From Sanchytrium tribonematis (taxonomy: Eukaryota; Sanchytriomycota; Sanchytriomycetes; Sanchytriales; Sanchytriaceae): a DNA stretch of 47,148 nucleotides. A program made the translations under genes and the position numbers. The DNA lies in contig JADGIG010000018.1 in assembly GCA_018985235.1 (NCBI GenBank), forward strand, positions 1 through 47,148. Reading direction: 5' to 3'. The notes beneath the pieces were generated by a model. That model did no database searches. It was not told the origin of the DNA and was given only the letters and a program-made list of their open reading frames with translations. Below are positions 1 to 8,352 of the stretch, piece after piece (positions within the stretch are counted from its first letter, which is position 1; each line of letters starts with the position of its first letter).

Positions 1-2
1 GG

Positions 3-83
3 TTGGGCGACACTTCAACGTTAGCAGATTCGTCAATTTTAGAAAAAATTGAAGAACGATTATCAGCGACTGCAAAGAAATAA
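3..83 (+). CDS. 3' end of an unrecognised gene (partial)
   Basis: The window opens inside a reading frame that gives 26 residues ending LSATAKK and then TAA. The tail is charged and probably helical (SILEKIEERL). The stop lies inside an AATAAA block (aaTAAa), the arrangement seen at many genes here, which supports this being a true gene end. It converges on the HMG-box gene on the other strand with a gap of about 15 bp. Too little is present to assign a family. Confidence 0.5.
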   Translation: MGDTSTLADSSILEKIEERLSATAKK

Positions 84-98
84 AGTTTTAAATTCAAT

Positions 99-359
99 TT
101 ATTTTCTGCCTTTTTTTGGACTGTATTTATAGTTAGGGTGCATTTGGGAATGCAGATTTCTGGCAATTAGCTGACGCTTATCATACTCTGCTCTTTGAGA
201 GTCTGACAATAATTTCCACATATCTGCTGCTTTTCTGATGAGTTCCATTCTTTTTGTAAATCCTTGAGATTGTAATGCAGGTGTTACATCATGTAGAAAT
301 ATGATCCAGCAATTTGGTGGTCTTTTGACCTTATTTAAACTTGTACTTGAGTGTAACAT
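99..359 (-). CDS. Small MAT-type HMG-box protein
   Basis: An 86-residue protein that is almost entirely one HMG box. Seen: KRPPNCWIIFLHD near residue 12, a central KAADMWKLLSDSQ and a C-terminal basic end HPNYKYSPKKGRK. The RPPN start, the W in helix 2 and the YKY-P-KK end are the pattern of the MATA_HMG-box family (fungal mating-type and sex-locus transcription factors), which bind the DNA minor groove. There is no transactivation region; such proteins are often longer. The stop sits in AATAAA. The neighbour is TFIIB, not the triose-phosphate transporter or RNA helicase that flank mucoralean sex loci. It could instead be an ordinary MATA-like HMG regulator. Confidence 0.7.
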   Translation of the reverse strand: MLHSSTSLNKVKRPPNCWIIFLHDVTPALQSQGFTKRMELIRKAADMWKLLSDSQRAEYDKRQLIARNLHSQMHPNYKYSPKKGRK

Positions 360-420
360 TAAACAAGGAGATAAGGGAATTTAGGAATTTATTTTTCTCG
401 CCGATCAATAATATTTAATA

Positions 421-1608
421 TCATAATATCTTTTTTAATAGCAAATCATTGTAAGTTCTCAATCTTTTTAACTTGGCTTTTTTGGTAACTGATTTCCTTT
501 TTAATGCGCTGGAAGCAGCTGCCCCATCTGCCTTGTATCCGGAGACACTGGATTGGGTGCTATTAGTAATTGCATTTGAAATTGTTGCTTTAGAATCTTG
601 TCGTGATATTCCAGGTGATTCATTGTCATTCTCTGATACATTATCACGCATGTGATGTGGAAGTACTGGATTTTGTTTCAGTTTATCTGCATCAATGAGA
701 TCTTGATCTACAGTCAAATGGAAATTATCACGAAGATTTCGATAAGAAAGACTTATAGTTTGTTCAGACACATCTAGGGCATTTGCAATATCTACAAGAG
801 ATACACCCTCTATTCCTAATAATTCTAATGCTAGCATAATAGCGCCGCTAGCAATTGTTCTTGGTTTACGAGCGCTAAGATCAGTAACTTGTCGAGCACG
901 CTTCGAAATGCTCTGTGCGACATGTTCAACTTGAGAGGAAAGATTGAGCTCGTTGCACAAGCGAGTCATCAGAGCAGCAGGATCAGCGTCTGGTCTAAGC
1001 TCTATGCGATCTTTTAAAACTGTTCTTTGCATTTCTTGAACAAATCTACCTAATTCGAATTTGTCTACTCTGACTACGTTTGCAATTTCCGAAAACTCTC
1101 TAGAGACACTTTGAGCCCTACAAGCAAGAAATATACAAGCACCTTTCACTGACTGGGGCTTTCTACCCCGAAACTTCTTTGAATCTATAACTAATTTGTA
1201 ATATTCTTTTGCCATATCAATAATCCTCTGTGGTAGAGCCATTTGGTGACAAATGATTTCTATGTCCATTATTCCATCAATAAGTTGCCTGTCAGAGGTA
1301 GCTGTGGCTCTAGTGTGTATTCTTTTTAAAGAGTTACTAGCATCAGCAGATATAGATGTATCCAATAGTCGGTTATTTAAAATAGGGTCTGATGCCATGC
1401 CAACCCTGCTCGGATTTCCCTTTTCATCGCTAAAATTTCTCCACTCTGACTCGGCACTAATGATGCGGTCTCCGACTACCAGTCCGCAACTTGAACAAAT
1501 TAAATCACCTCGTTTATAGTCTTCGATTAGTTCTGTTTTCTCATTGCAGGTGGTACACTTTAAGTAAATGTTTCTGTCGGGACCATTTTTGAATTGAATT
1601 TCCGGCAT
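421..1608 (-). CDS. SUA7: Transcription initiation factor TFIIB
   Basis: 395 residues with the full TFIIB layout. The N-terminal zinc ribbon shows CTTC near residue 18 and CSSC near 38, followed by the B-reader/linker GDRIISAESEWRNF. Two cyclin-fold repeats follow; the first has GRKPQSVKGACIFLACR and the second has RKPRTIASGAIMLALELLG. TFIIB bridges TBP and RNA polymerase II at promoters. The C-terminal 70 or so residues are a Ser/Asn/Lys-rich extension beyond the core fold. No intron is needed. It is read in the same direction as MSH1 upstream. Confidence 0.95.
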   Translation of the reverse strand: MPEIQFKNGPDRNIYLKCTTCNEKTELIEDYKRGDLICSSCGLVVGDRIISAESEWRNFSDEKGNPSRVGMASDPILNNRLLDTSISADASNSLKRIHTRATATSDRQLIDGIMDIEIICHQMALPQRIIDMAKEYYKLVIDSKKFRGRKPQSVKGACIFLACRAQSVSREFSEIANVVRVDKFELGRFVQEMQRTVLKDRIELRPDADPAALMTRLCNELNLSSQVEHVAQSISKRARQVTDLSARKPRTIASGAIMLALELLGIEGVSLVDIANALDVSEQTISLSYRNLRDNFHLTVDQDLIDADKLKQNPVLPHHMRDNVSENDNESPGISRQDSKATISNAITNSTQSSVSGYKADGAAASSALKRKSVTKKAKLKRLRTYNDLLLKKIL

Positions 1609-1664
1609 CTAGAAACTTTTGTCGTGTTTCCTCCTTTTTTTGTGCTTTATAAAGTTTTGTAACA

Positions 1665-4166
1665 TTATTTATTTCTCGATGACCAAGAATAAACTTCTTT
1701 GTTCAAAAGATTACGGAGTGAAAGCAGCTTTCCGTCGATTTGGAATCCCAAATTTTTAGCGATTTCAATTCCAAATGAGTTATTACAAATTCCTTCTTTT
1801 AACTTTTGGTCAAAAATCACTTCTCCATCATTAGAAATTGTAGCGTCTACTCGAAAGTGTTCGTTTCTCGCTGATAACTTTTCAACATATGCACAAAGTG
1901 CATGAATATGAGTTGCAAAATAAGTTTTAGCTCCAGAACTTTGAAGAGTTTCAAGTAGTACTTTACCAACGACGTATCCATCAGCATAGCTTGTACCTCT
2001 TCCAAATTCATCGATTAGTATCAAGGATTTCGAATTTGCATGCCTCATAATGTCAATAGCTTCTAATGCCTCAATTTCGAATGTACTTTTTCCCTCAAGA
2101 AAATTATCACTTGTACCAATTCTAGTTAATATGCTTTCAACTGGATAAAATGAAAAGCTTGAACCAGGAACGTCGGCTCCAATTTGTGCTAATATTTGAA
2201 ATACGGCAACTGTTTTTAAAAAAGTCGACTTTCCTGCCATGTTTGGACCTGATATAGTTTGAATCACGTTGCTATTTTTGTTGTCATTGGGAACCAAATC
2301 TTGGAAGCTTTTCTGACAAGATAGAAATAACAAGGGATGTAAAGCGTCCTTCATAATATGTCCTGAGTTAGTCTCGCTCACAAATGGAGTCGTCCACGTA
2401 TAATTTTCAGGAGTGCTCTCGGCTATATTTGACAAGCATATTGCAACGTCGATATCAGAAATAATTTGTTCCAATTCTGCCACTTCTGACCTATTCGCAA
2501 CGATCTTTTCTTTAACTTGATGCATGAGTTCGCTTTTGAAACTATCAATTTTATGTTTGATGTCTAAATATTCATTGTAAAGAGACCTATATTGGTCAAA
2601 TATGATTTTTTTATCGGATTTTGAAATAATCTTATATTTAAATTTCTTTTCTTTGGAAACCATTTCATTCGGAGTTAAATTGGCTTTCAGATATTCTGTA
2701 GGCTCCTCAGAATCGTAGAATGTCACGAACATGCCATCTTTGCCAAGATCGAATATAAAATCATTAATGCTGGAAATGCAGTCGCTATATTTACTGCAAA
2801 AATCTTGAAGAACTTGATTTGTGGTAGATTTTCGAATATTTCCATTCAAATCAAAGTCGTTTAATAATTCTGGAGTAAGATTAATCTTCAGAGCTGAAAT
2901 CGATTTAACCCAATTGTCAACTGTTTCTTTTTCAGTTGTAACATGATTGTTTAAAAGATCTTTTTTGAGATAGTTATTAAGGTTGTTTAAGTTATAATTG
3001 TAATTCACAAAAGTTGTGAGCCATTTTGTTAAATCATGTTTTTTGCCACTGGTGCATATCGATAAAAATCTATTAAGTTTCAAAGAGTTCAAACCAGAAA
3101 GAAAAGTCTGAATAGTAAAAATGGCGCCGTTTTTCCCAGCTTTTATAGATTTAAACACATTGACTTCTTGCTGCTTGCATATTATGTCGTTGTAATCAAC
3201 AAAAGGCTTTGTAATCCTCAATTTCAAGTCTCCGTATCCTTGCCTAGTTTTTGTTGTATCAATAAGTTTTATAATATCGGGTAAATTTAATGCATCCTGT
3301 GAGTAATAGGGAATGTACATACGACCAGCGCTTTTTTTTGAGTGAAAGAAAGATTTCACATCATTTTCAGATGCATTGGGGAGGGTCCACCTTAAATAAT
3401 TTCGAAGACCGTTTTCAGCTGAAAATTCGTTTTGATCTTTAAAATTGTCTGCAGAAATTGGAGTAACGACTGCATTTAATTTGTCTTGAACAAATTTCAC
3501 TACACGCTGAACAACTTTGTCTTCGCTCGAATATTTGAGGATGTTATTCACGGCATTAAAAGGCCCACGGAAGCCTAATTCTTGCTCCACAGTCATTTGA
3601 GAAGAAAGCTCGTCTCCGCATAAACTAATAGCACCGCACAACAACTTGCTATCTACGATTAGTTCGCTTGGCATTTTTTTGGCCAAAAAGTCGATCATAT
3701 CTTTTGGATTTTTGTCAACAATAATTTTCTCAGCAATTTTAGTTTCAAAATCGACCACTAAAAACTCTACCTTTTGGTTTGAGACTACCATAGAACAAAT
3801 CGGGCCAAAATTTAAATCTGTATGTAGAGAAACCAATCCAGGGGAAATAACTTTATCCAATTTTCTAGTCATTAAATTTGTTTTTGAATCAATGCCACAT
3901 TGCGGAATAATAGCAAGACGAAGTCTTCGCTTTAAAATGGACTCAATTGATTGCTCATAGCTCCCTTTGATCGGAAATCCGGCCATCTGTATTTCTGGCA
4001 CCTTTCGTTGTACAATTTTAAAGCCCAAAATATCATTTGCAATTCCAGCATCTTTGCCGACAAATTCATAAAAACTACCCATTTGGATTGCTCGAACACA
4101 CTGTGGGTAGTTTTTAAAAGCTGATCGATAAATGTTATAACTGGATGCAACTTTGGACATCCCCAA
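1665..4166 (-). CDS. MSH1: DNA mismatch repair MutS homologue, MSH1-like
   Basis: 833 residues. The N-terminal mismatch-recognition domain carries the Phe-X-Glu motif (GSFYEFVG, near residues 31-37), which MSH4 and MSH5 lack. The C-terminal ATPase has Walker A GPNMAGKST near 640, Walker B DEFGRGTSYADG near 719 and the ATH switch. Residues 55-120 (AGFPIKGSYEQS, VISPGL) resemble MutS domain I of bacterial and mitochondrial MSH1 types, so a role in mitochondrial DNA maintenance is inferred. No clear presequence is visible, so assignment to MSH1 rather than another MutS branch is moderate. AATAAA is formed by the last codons before the stop. Confidence 0.85.
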   Translation of the reverse strand: MGMSKVASSYNIYRSAFKNYPQCVRAIQMGSFYEFVGKDAGIANDILGFKIVQRKVPEIQMAGFPIKGSYEQSIESILKRRLRLAIIPQCGIDSKTNLMTRKLDKVISPGLVSLHTDLNFGPICSMVVSNQKVEFLVVDFETKIAEKIIVDKNPKDMIDFLAKKMPSELIVDSKLLCGAISLCGDELSSQMTVEQELGFRGPFNAVNNILKYSSEDKVVQRVVKFVQDKLNAVVTPISADNFKDQNEFSAENGLRNYLRWTLPNASENDVKSFFHSKKSAGRMYIPYYSQDALNLPDIIKLIDTTKTRQGYGDLKLRITKPFVDYNDIICKQQEVNVFKSIKAGKNGAIFTIQTFLSGLNSLKLNRFLSICTSGKKHDLTKWLTTFVNYNYNLNNLNNYLKKDLLNNHVTTEKETVDNWVKSISALKINLTPELLNDFDLNGNIRKSTTNQVLQDFCSKYSDCISSINDFIFDLGKDGMFVTFYDSEEPTEYLKANLTPNEMVSKEKKFKYKIISKSDKKIIFDQYRSLYNEYLDIKHKIDSFKSELMHQVKEKIVANRSEVAELEQIISDIDVAICLSNIAESTPENYTWTTPFVSETNSGHIMKDALHPLLFLSCQKSFQDLVPNDNKNSNVIQTISGPNMAGKSTFLKTVAVFQILAQIGADVPGSSFSFYPVESILTRIGTSDNFLEGKSTFEIEALEAIDIMRHANSKSLILIDEFGRGTSYADGYVVGKVLLETLQSSGAKTYFATHIHALCAYVEKLSARNEHFRVDATISNDGEVIFDQKLKEGICNNSFGIEIAKNLGFQIDGKLLSLRNLLNKEVYSWSSRNK

Positions 4167-4227
4167 AGTTTTAAAACAATTAAATTGAGATCTGTCAAAT
4201 TTATTATTTACACTTTAAATCAAATAA

Positions 4228-4734
4228 TCATAAAAGCTCCATAATCAAGCAATCTCTCCAAGATAATCTAGTGCCTACTTCTTTTAGTAACGGGCTAAAT
4301 TCTTCAATATTAAGAGTTTTAAGCTCACTAATTATTTTTCTTAAACGTGGATAGGATTCATCCACACAGACATAACTTAAAAGATCGACAGCATCATAAA
4401 ACGATCTGCTTTTCATAATCTCTCCAATAACTTGAAGGAAAGACTGATGAAATGGTATAGTGGTAAATATAAGCTCAGCAGTATCTGCGATCGACCAATT
4501 CTCAGTAACAAATGCTATTACCTGCGAGAGCTGAGAATGATCACTTAATGTGTCTAAAGTACGGCATAGGTATAGTCTAATCTCATTCATATTATATGGA
4601 TCGGTAACCCATTCTACAAATTCTGTGCCAAATTGTCGATCCATACTAACAAGTCTCTGTCTCACGTCAGTACCACTGAAATGAGTTTCTATTTTGCTCT
4701 TCATTGTTTGAATTAATAATTGTGGAAGAAACAT
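4228..4734 (-). CDS. Unrecognised helical protein
   Basis: 168 residues from the first ATG at 4734; the frame stays open upstream to about 4779 without an ATG. The protein looks all-helical, with alternating hydrophobic segments such as LYLCRTLDTLS and FLQVIGEIMKS, and no signal peptide, membrane span or cysteine pattern. The leucine-rich helical periodicity would fit a short helical-repeat fold, but I recognise no family. It lies 60 bp upstream of MSH1 on the same strand and downstream of the structured GC-richer block at 4795-5000. Confidence 0.55.
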   Translation of the reverse strand: MFLPQLLIQTMKSKIETHFSGTDVRQRLVSMDRQFGTEFVEWVTDPYNMNEIRLYLCRTLDTLSDHSQLSQVIAFVTENWSIADTAELIFTTIPFHQSFLQVIGEIMKSRSFYDAVDLLSYVCVDESYPRLRKIISELKTLNIEEFSPLLKEVGTRLSWRDCLIMELL

Positions 4735-4779
4735 CTTTATAGCACGACTGAGGGCGATTGTGATGTGCGATTGGTGCAA

Positions 4780-5018
4780 TGCCTATCGACGTATCGTAAC
4801 TGTTGGTGAAATTGACTGCTGAAAATCGCCCGGATTACGCAACCGATACAACGCAACTGAGACAATTAAAATGACTTGGCGCAATGGGGCGCCCAAAAAG
4901 CTCGTAGTGATGTTGTTTTGGCAATAAAAGATTGCCGGTTTGGCGTATGCAGGTATACGTGATGTGATTGTCCAGTTTAATTAAACTGAGGCTATGTGAG
5001 ATGCAATTACTAACAAAT
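4780..5018. other. Intergenic GC-richer block with several inverted repeats; candidate structured RNA
   Basis: This 239-bp gap holds no plausible ORF. It is visibly richer in G and C than its surroundings and dense in self-complementary elements: GGGCGCCC at 4887-4894, the hairpin GGCAAT-AAAAG-ATTGCC at 4920-4936 and the perfect 14-bp palindrome AGTTTAATTAAACT at 4974-4987. A weak box C/D layout can be drawn on the + strand: stem CGTAG 4903-4907, C-like GTGATGT 4907-4913, a second GTGATGT 4959-4965, D-like CTGA 4986-4989 and closing CTATG 4992-4996. It may equally be only the promoter of the gene below. Confidence 0.3.
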
Positions 5019-5180
<162 letters not shown>

Positions 5181-5334
5181 TCAATTTCAAGGAGTAACTT
5201 TGTATCATTGTGCTTTCATCATCTGCAAGTAATGGTTTGATTGTTTACAGGACACAAGTAACCTTTGGTCATGATATTTGTCTTGTGTCATCTTTTTGTT
5301 TGCAAGGTCATGGTGCTTTACCCCTTGAAGATTT

Positions 5335-6324
5335 ATGCCATCCACAGAGCTAGCAGAAATTGCATTACCAGCGAGCTCGCACATAAGAAACGAAGAAACT
5401 CTCCGAAGCGAGACAGATTTGCAAATTTTTAGATCCTATCTGTTATCTAAAACTCTTAGTCATTCAAATATGAAAGTTCCATTGAATTTTTCTTCGGCTC
5501 CTGTTAGTAGACACAGCTCAATAATTGAAGCAGCTGATGCGGATACATTTTCAGAATATAATGCATGGACAGCCCCAGAGAAACCAAGGAGAATGAGCTT
5601 GCCTGGTGGTACTGAAAAATTGAGGCAAATGGTATTTCAAAGAGTCGACGTCAGAAAGCAATTTTCTTATTTAGATTTCGAGAGCCACGTACGACAGTAC
5701 ACTAAGCGTCATCAGAAAACGGTTTGGGAGAAATTCTTCAACAAATCGACTATGAGAGATACAAACGCTAACCTTGTGAAAAAATATGGCATTCTTGAAA
5801 TTTTATCTTCAAAAATAGCAAGCTTATATTTTTTAGCGTTTCTTTTAGAAAGAGGTCTCGAATCAACAGCTTTATTTATTTGGGATTGCTTACGTCCTGA
5901 GTCAGAAGCTCCGATGACAACTCTAGTTCATGACTATTGTTTAAAGGATTCGCCTTTGCTTTTGCCACAAATCGAAAATGTCAATTATGAAAAGATTGCC
6001 AGCCAAAGTCTTAATCGAGATGACTTGATAATTTCTGTTTCTCGTGCCATCTCTCCACTACTAATTGCGGCGTACGATCTTTTTCTTGGAAGCACGCTCT
6101 TTTTAAGTTTTGAGTCTTTAGGGAAACAAGGATCTTACACTAAAAAAGATCAAGACATTGCTGTGAAAACCCTAGCCAGATATTTGGGTGCATATTCAGA
6201 TGGTCAGATAAAAGTTAATGCAAAAATTGAGAAAAGGCTACAAAAGTCTTTAAATAAAGACACGAAAGGACTTTCTAGAGATTCAGGTGTTCCTTCTGTT
6301 CAGAACTTTTTGGTTCAAATTTAG
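5335..6324 (+). CDS. Probable RGS-domain protein
   Basis: 329 residues. Residues about 150-265 resemble a regulator-of-G-protein-signalling fold: LYFLAFLLERGLES-ALFIWD matches the typical LFLEFL-xE-x-EN-LFW helix, followed by acidic and hydrophobic spacer helices and a final YDLFLGSTLFLSFESL like the terminal Y-L-x-x-S-F-x-F-x-S element. RGS proteins speed GTP hydrolysis on G-alpha subunits. The N-terminal 130 residues are Ser-rich and probably disordered. The match is by pattern only. The start ATG is the first in frame. Confidence 0.5.
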   Translation: MPSTELAEIALPASSHIRNEETLRSETDLQIFRSYLLSKTLSHSNMKVPLNFSSAPVSRHSSIIEAADADTFSEYNAWTAPEKPRRMSLPGGTEKLRQMVFQRVDVRKQFSYLDFESHVRQYTKRHQKTVWEKFFNKSTMRDTNANLVKKYGILEILSSKIASLYFLAFLLERGLESTALFIWDCLRPESEAPMTTLVHDYCLKDSPLLLPQIENVNYEKIASQSLNRDDLIISVSRAISPLLIAAYDLFLGSTLFLSFESLGKQGSYTKKDQDIAVKTLARYLGAYSDGQIKVNAKIEKRLQKSLNKDTKGLSRDSGVPSVQNFLVQI

Positions 6325-6355
6325 TAAACTAATTATATTTTACTGAATAACTTGT

Positions 6356-7329
6356 TTAATGATAAAACTCTTGATTAAATTCTTGTGGGTCATAAACGTC
6401 AGTTATATTCTGATTCTGGAACTGAGTTCTATGCTGAAAGGAGAAACTTTCACCGTAACTTTCAGGTGGTGGAAACCAGGGCTGATGAGATTCGATGTAT
6501 TGGCCCTTTTCATAAATACAAGGCTCGGGTTGACTTTGCGAAATATATGCCCGAGGAGCACCAGAATATGGAGAATAGGGTATCTGGGGTATTGGATTAA
6601 AATTTAAAAAATCCATATGGAGATGTTCAAAAACTGGGGTGGTGTCTGCAGTGGATGGAGTTGGACACTGAGAATTATACTGAGATGTATTCAAGCTAAT
6701 TGAAGGTATGCGACTTTCGAAATTTTCACGAAAATTTTCGGGATCGTTGCTCTCGATTGGATTAGGTGGTGGAGGTAACATCTTAAACTGAGAAGTTTCA
6801 TTAGAAGCTGGCTTCAGAGAGTAGTTTGATTTTGGATTCGTGTGATGATTTTCTCCATATGGCAAATTTTGCTTAATCTTCTGCGTCATATTCATATGGG
6901 AATATTTTGGTGCGAGATTATGGAATCCAAATTTCAGCAAGAAGTGCGGTAGATCCTAAATTAAAAAAATATAACTTCTTTTGGGATAAAGTCTAATAAA
7001 AAGTCATAATGGTCACTTTTTAATAATGCTGCACTTATATCATTTCGTTGTAAAGTTCTTCTTTTGCCTTCCTGAGCAGAAAGCCAGGCTCTCGAGGTAA
7101 GTTCTTGAACAAATAATTCACAAGCTTTAGAGCAAATTAACGGGGCATCGGTACTTATAACTAAGCCTGAAAATGTTTCTGTAAGAATCGTCATTGCCTT
7201 TTTTACTCTTGCCAAAGGCATCGGATATGCAGTACCTTTTCTTTCAGAGAGCTTCCCAGAGTACGCCTCCTCTCTTTTACGTTTCCAAAATGCATTCGTT
7301 AATGCATTGTAGTGACTGGAGGAATACAT
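6356..7329 (-). CDS. HAP5: CCAAT-binding factor subunit HAP5/NF-YC (two exons)
   Basis: Exons 6976-7329 and 6356-6955 join across a 20-nt intron (6956-6975) to give 317 residues. Exon 1 carries the NF-YC histone fold: PMPLARVKKAM, then ISTDAPLICSKACELFVQELTSR, KRRTLQRNDISAAL and DFLLDFIP. With HAP2 and HAP3 it binds CCAAT boxes. Exon 2 is a Pro/Asn/Gln-rich tail (LPPPPNPIES). The loop between the first helices is about three residues longer than in the yeast protein. Without splicing the protein would end at PKEVIFF straight after the histone fold. An upstream in-frame GTG exists, but the first ATG is at 7329. Confidence 0.88.
6956..6975 (-). other. 20-nt spliceosomal intron in HAP5
   Basis: GTTATATTTTTTTAATTTAG, phase 0, between AAA GAA and GAT CTA. 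Removing it joins the histone fold to a 199-residue tail that is open in exactly that frame. It is the only one of the ten introns starting GTT instead of GTA. Confidence 0.8.
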
Positions 7330-7605
7330 TGTGGGCTTTCGAACAATGGCTTGATCCAATATATAAAAGACGCCAAAGACCACAAGAGCAAAAGAATTTG
7401 CCCCGAACCAACCGGTTGTCACTAACTCATCGCCAAATAGTTGCCATTTTTGCCCAATTTCAATGAATCACTAAATTCGCGAATTATTTGTGATTTCGAG
7501 CCAATGAATGATAGATAATTATTTTAGGATTAATTATAGGAAAATCTTAACTATTGCTATTCATGCAGAACAATTCTTATCTTGTATCCCCTTGATATTT
7601 TTAAA

Positions 7606-8352
7606 ATGTCGTTTCATGGATATTATAATCGGCAGCACGCAAATTCTCGTAGATATGTACCCAAATATATTTCAGAAGATATATCGGACTCAGATCGTCA
7701 CTATAAACCTAATGCTTATGGAAAACAGAGCGAAAGACATTATTTCGAAGATGTAAATGACTCTGTTCACTCACTAGACCCAAGAAAATCAACTTATTTT
7801 CAAGAAGTATTTATTAAAAATGAATTTCCCAATTTAAAAGTAGTAAACTTGGAGACTCTTGTGCCTATAAATCAAGACAATCTCACGCCAATTTTACATA
7901 AATATCACCCAGACTCATATGTAACTATCAAATACCAATATATTGCTATAATGTTTAAACAAGAACTCATAGAAAGTATTAATTTTAAGATTGATAAAAA
8001 GAGAAACGAAATAATAATCTCTGGTTTTGTTAAATTCCCCAATATTCTTGACCTGGGTAGAAAAAACACAAGGGCAATGAAGCTTCATTCTGATCAAGAA
8101 TGGTTTGGAATAAAGCCAAACTATCCTTTCACAAATCTCGAGACTTCTGTAAGAACAAAATTTTGCAGGGTTCTCAAATTTGAATACAATATCGTCAAAC
8201 CGGCATACCTTTACACCCAAGTCCATGAAGGAGAATTTTTAAGAATCAAGGAGCATCCTCCTTATGGATCCTGGCCTCCAAATAATACTCAATCAAAATT
8301 AAAATATGTAATTTTTGCAAAAGATGAATTTGCCCTAAGAAATAAAAACTAG
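7606..8352 (+). CDS. Unrecognised protein, 248 residues
   Basis: Starts at the ATG of MSFHGYYNRQ; the frame is open a few codons further upstream without an ATG. The N-terminal 65 residues are rich in Tyr, Arg, Asp and Ser and probably disordered. The remainder looks like a beta-rich globular domain (YVTIKYQYIAIMF, RNEIIISGFVKF, LKYVIFAKDEF). I recognise no family. It shares a 276-bp divergent upstream region with HAP5, and its last 18 coding bases overlap the end of the convergent cullin gene. AATAAA is formed by the codons just before its TAG stop. Confidence 0.6.
   Translation: MSFHGYYNRQHANSRRYVPKYISEDISDSDRHYKPNAYGKQSERHYFEDVNDSVHSLDPRKSTYFQEVFIKNEFPNLKVVNLETLVPINQDNLTPILHKYHPDSYVTIKYQYIAIMFKQELIESINFKIDKKRNEIIISGFVKFPNILDLGRKNTRAMKLHSDQEWFGIKPNYPFTNLETSVRTKFCRVLKFEYNIVKPAYLYTQVHEGEFLRIKEHPPYGSWPPNNTQSKLKYVIFAKDEFALRNKN

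Noticed and set aside
4780-5018. tRNA or snRNA gene in the GC-richer gap
   Set aside because: No T-loop GTTCRA, no cloverleaf I can draw, and none of the conserved U6, U1 or SRP RNA motifs.
6956-6975. HAP5 split explained as a frameshift mutation or sequencing error
   Set aside because: The gap has GT...TTTAATTTAG, like nine other split genes, and is a 20-nt insertion rather than a one- or two-base slip. The same reasoning covers all ten splits.
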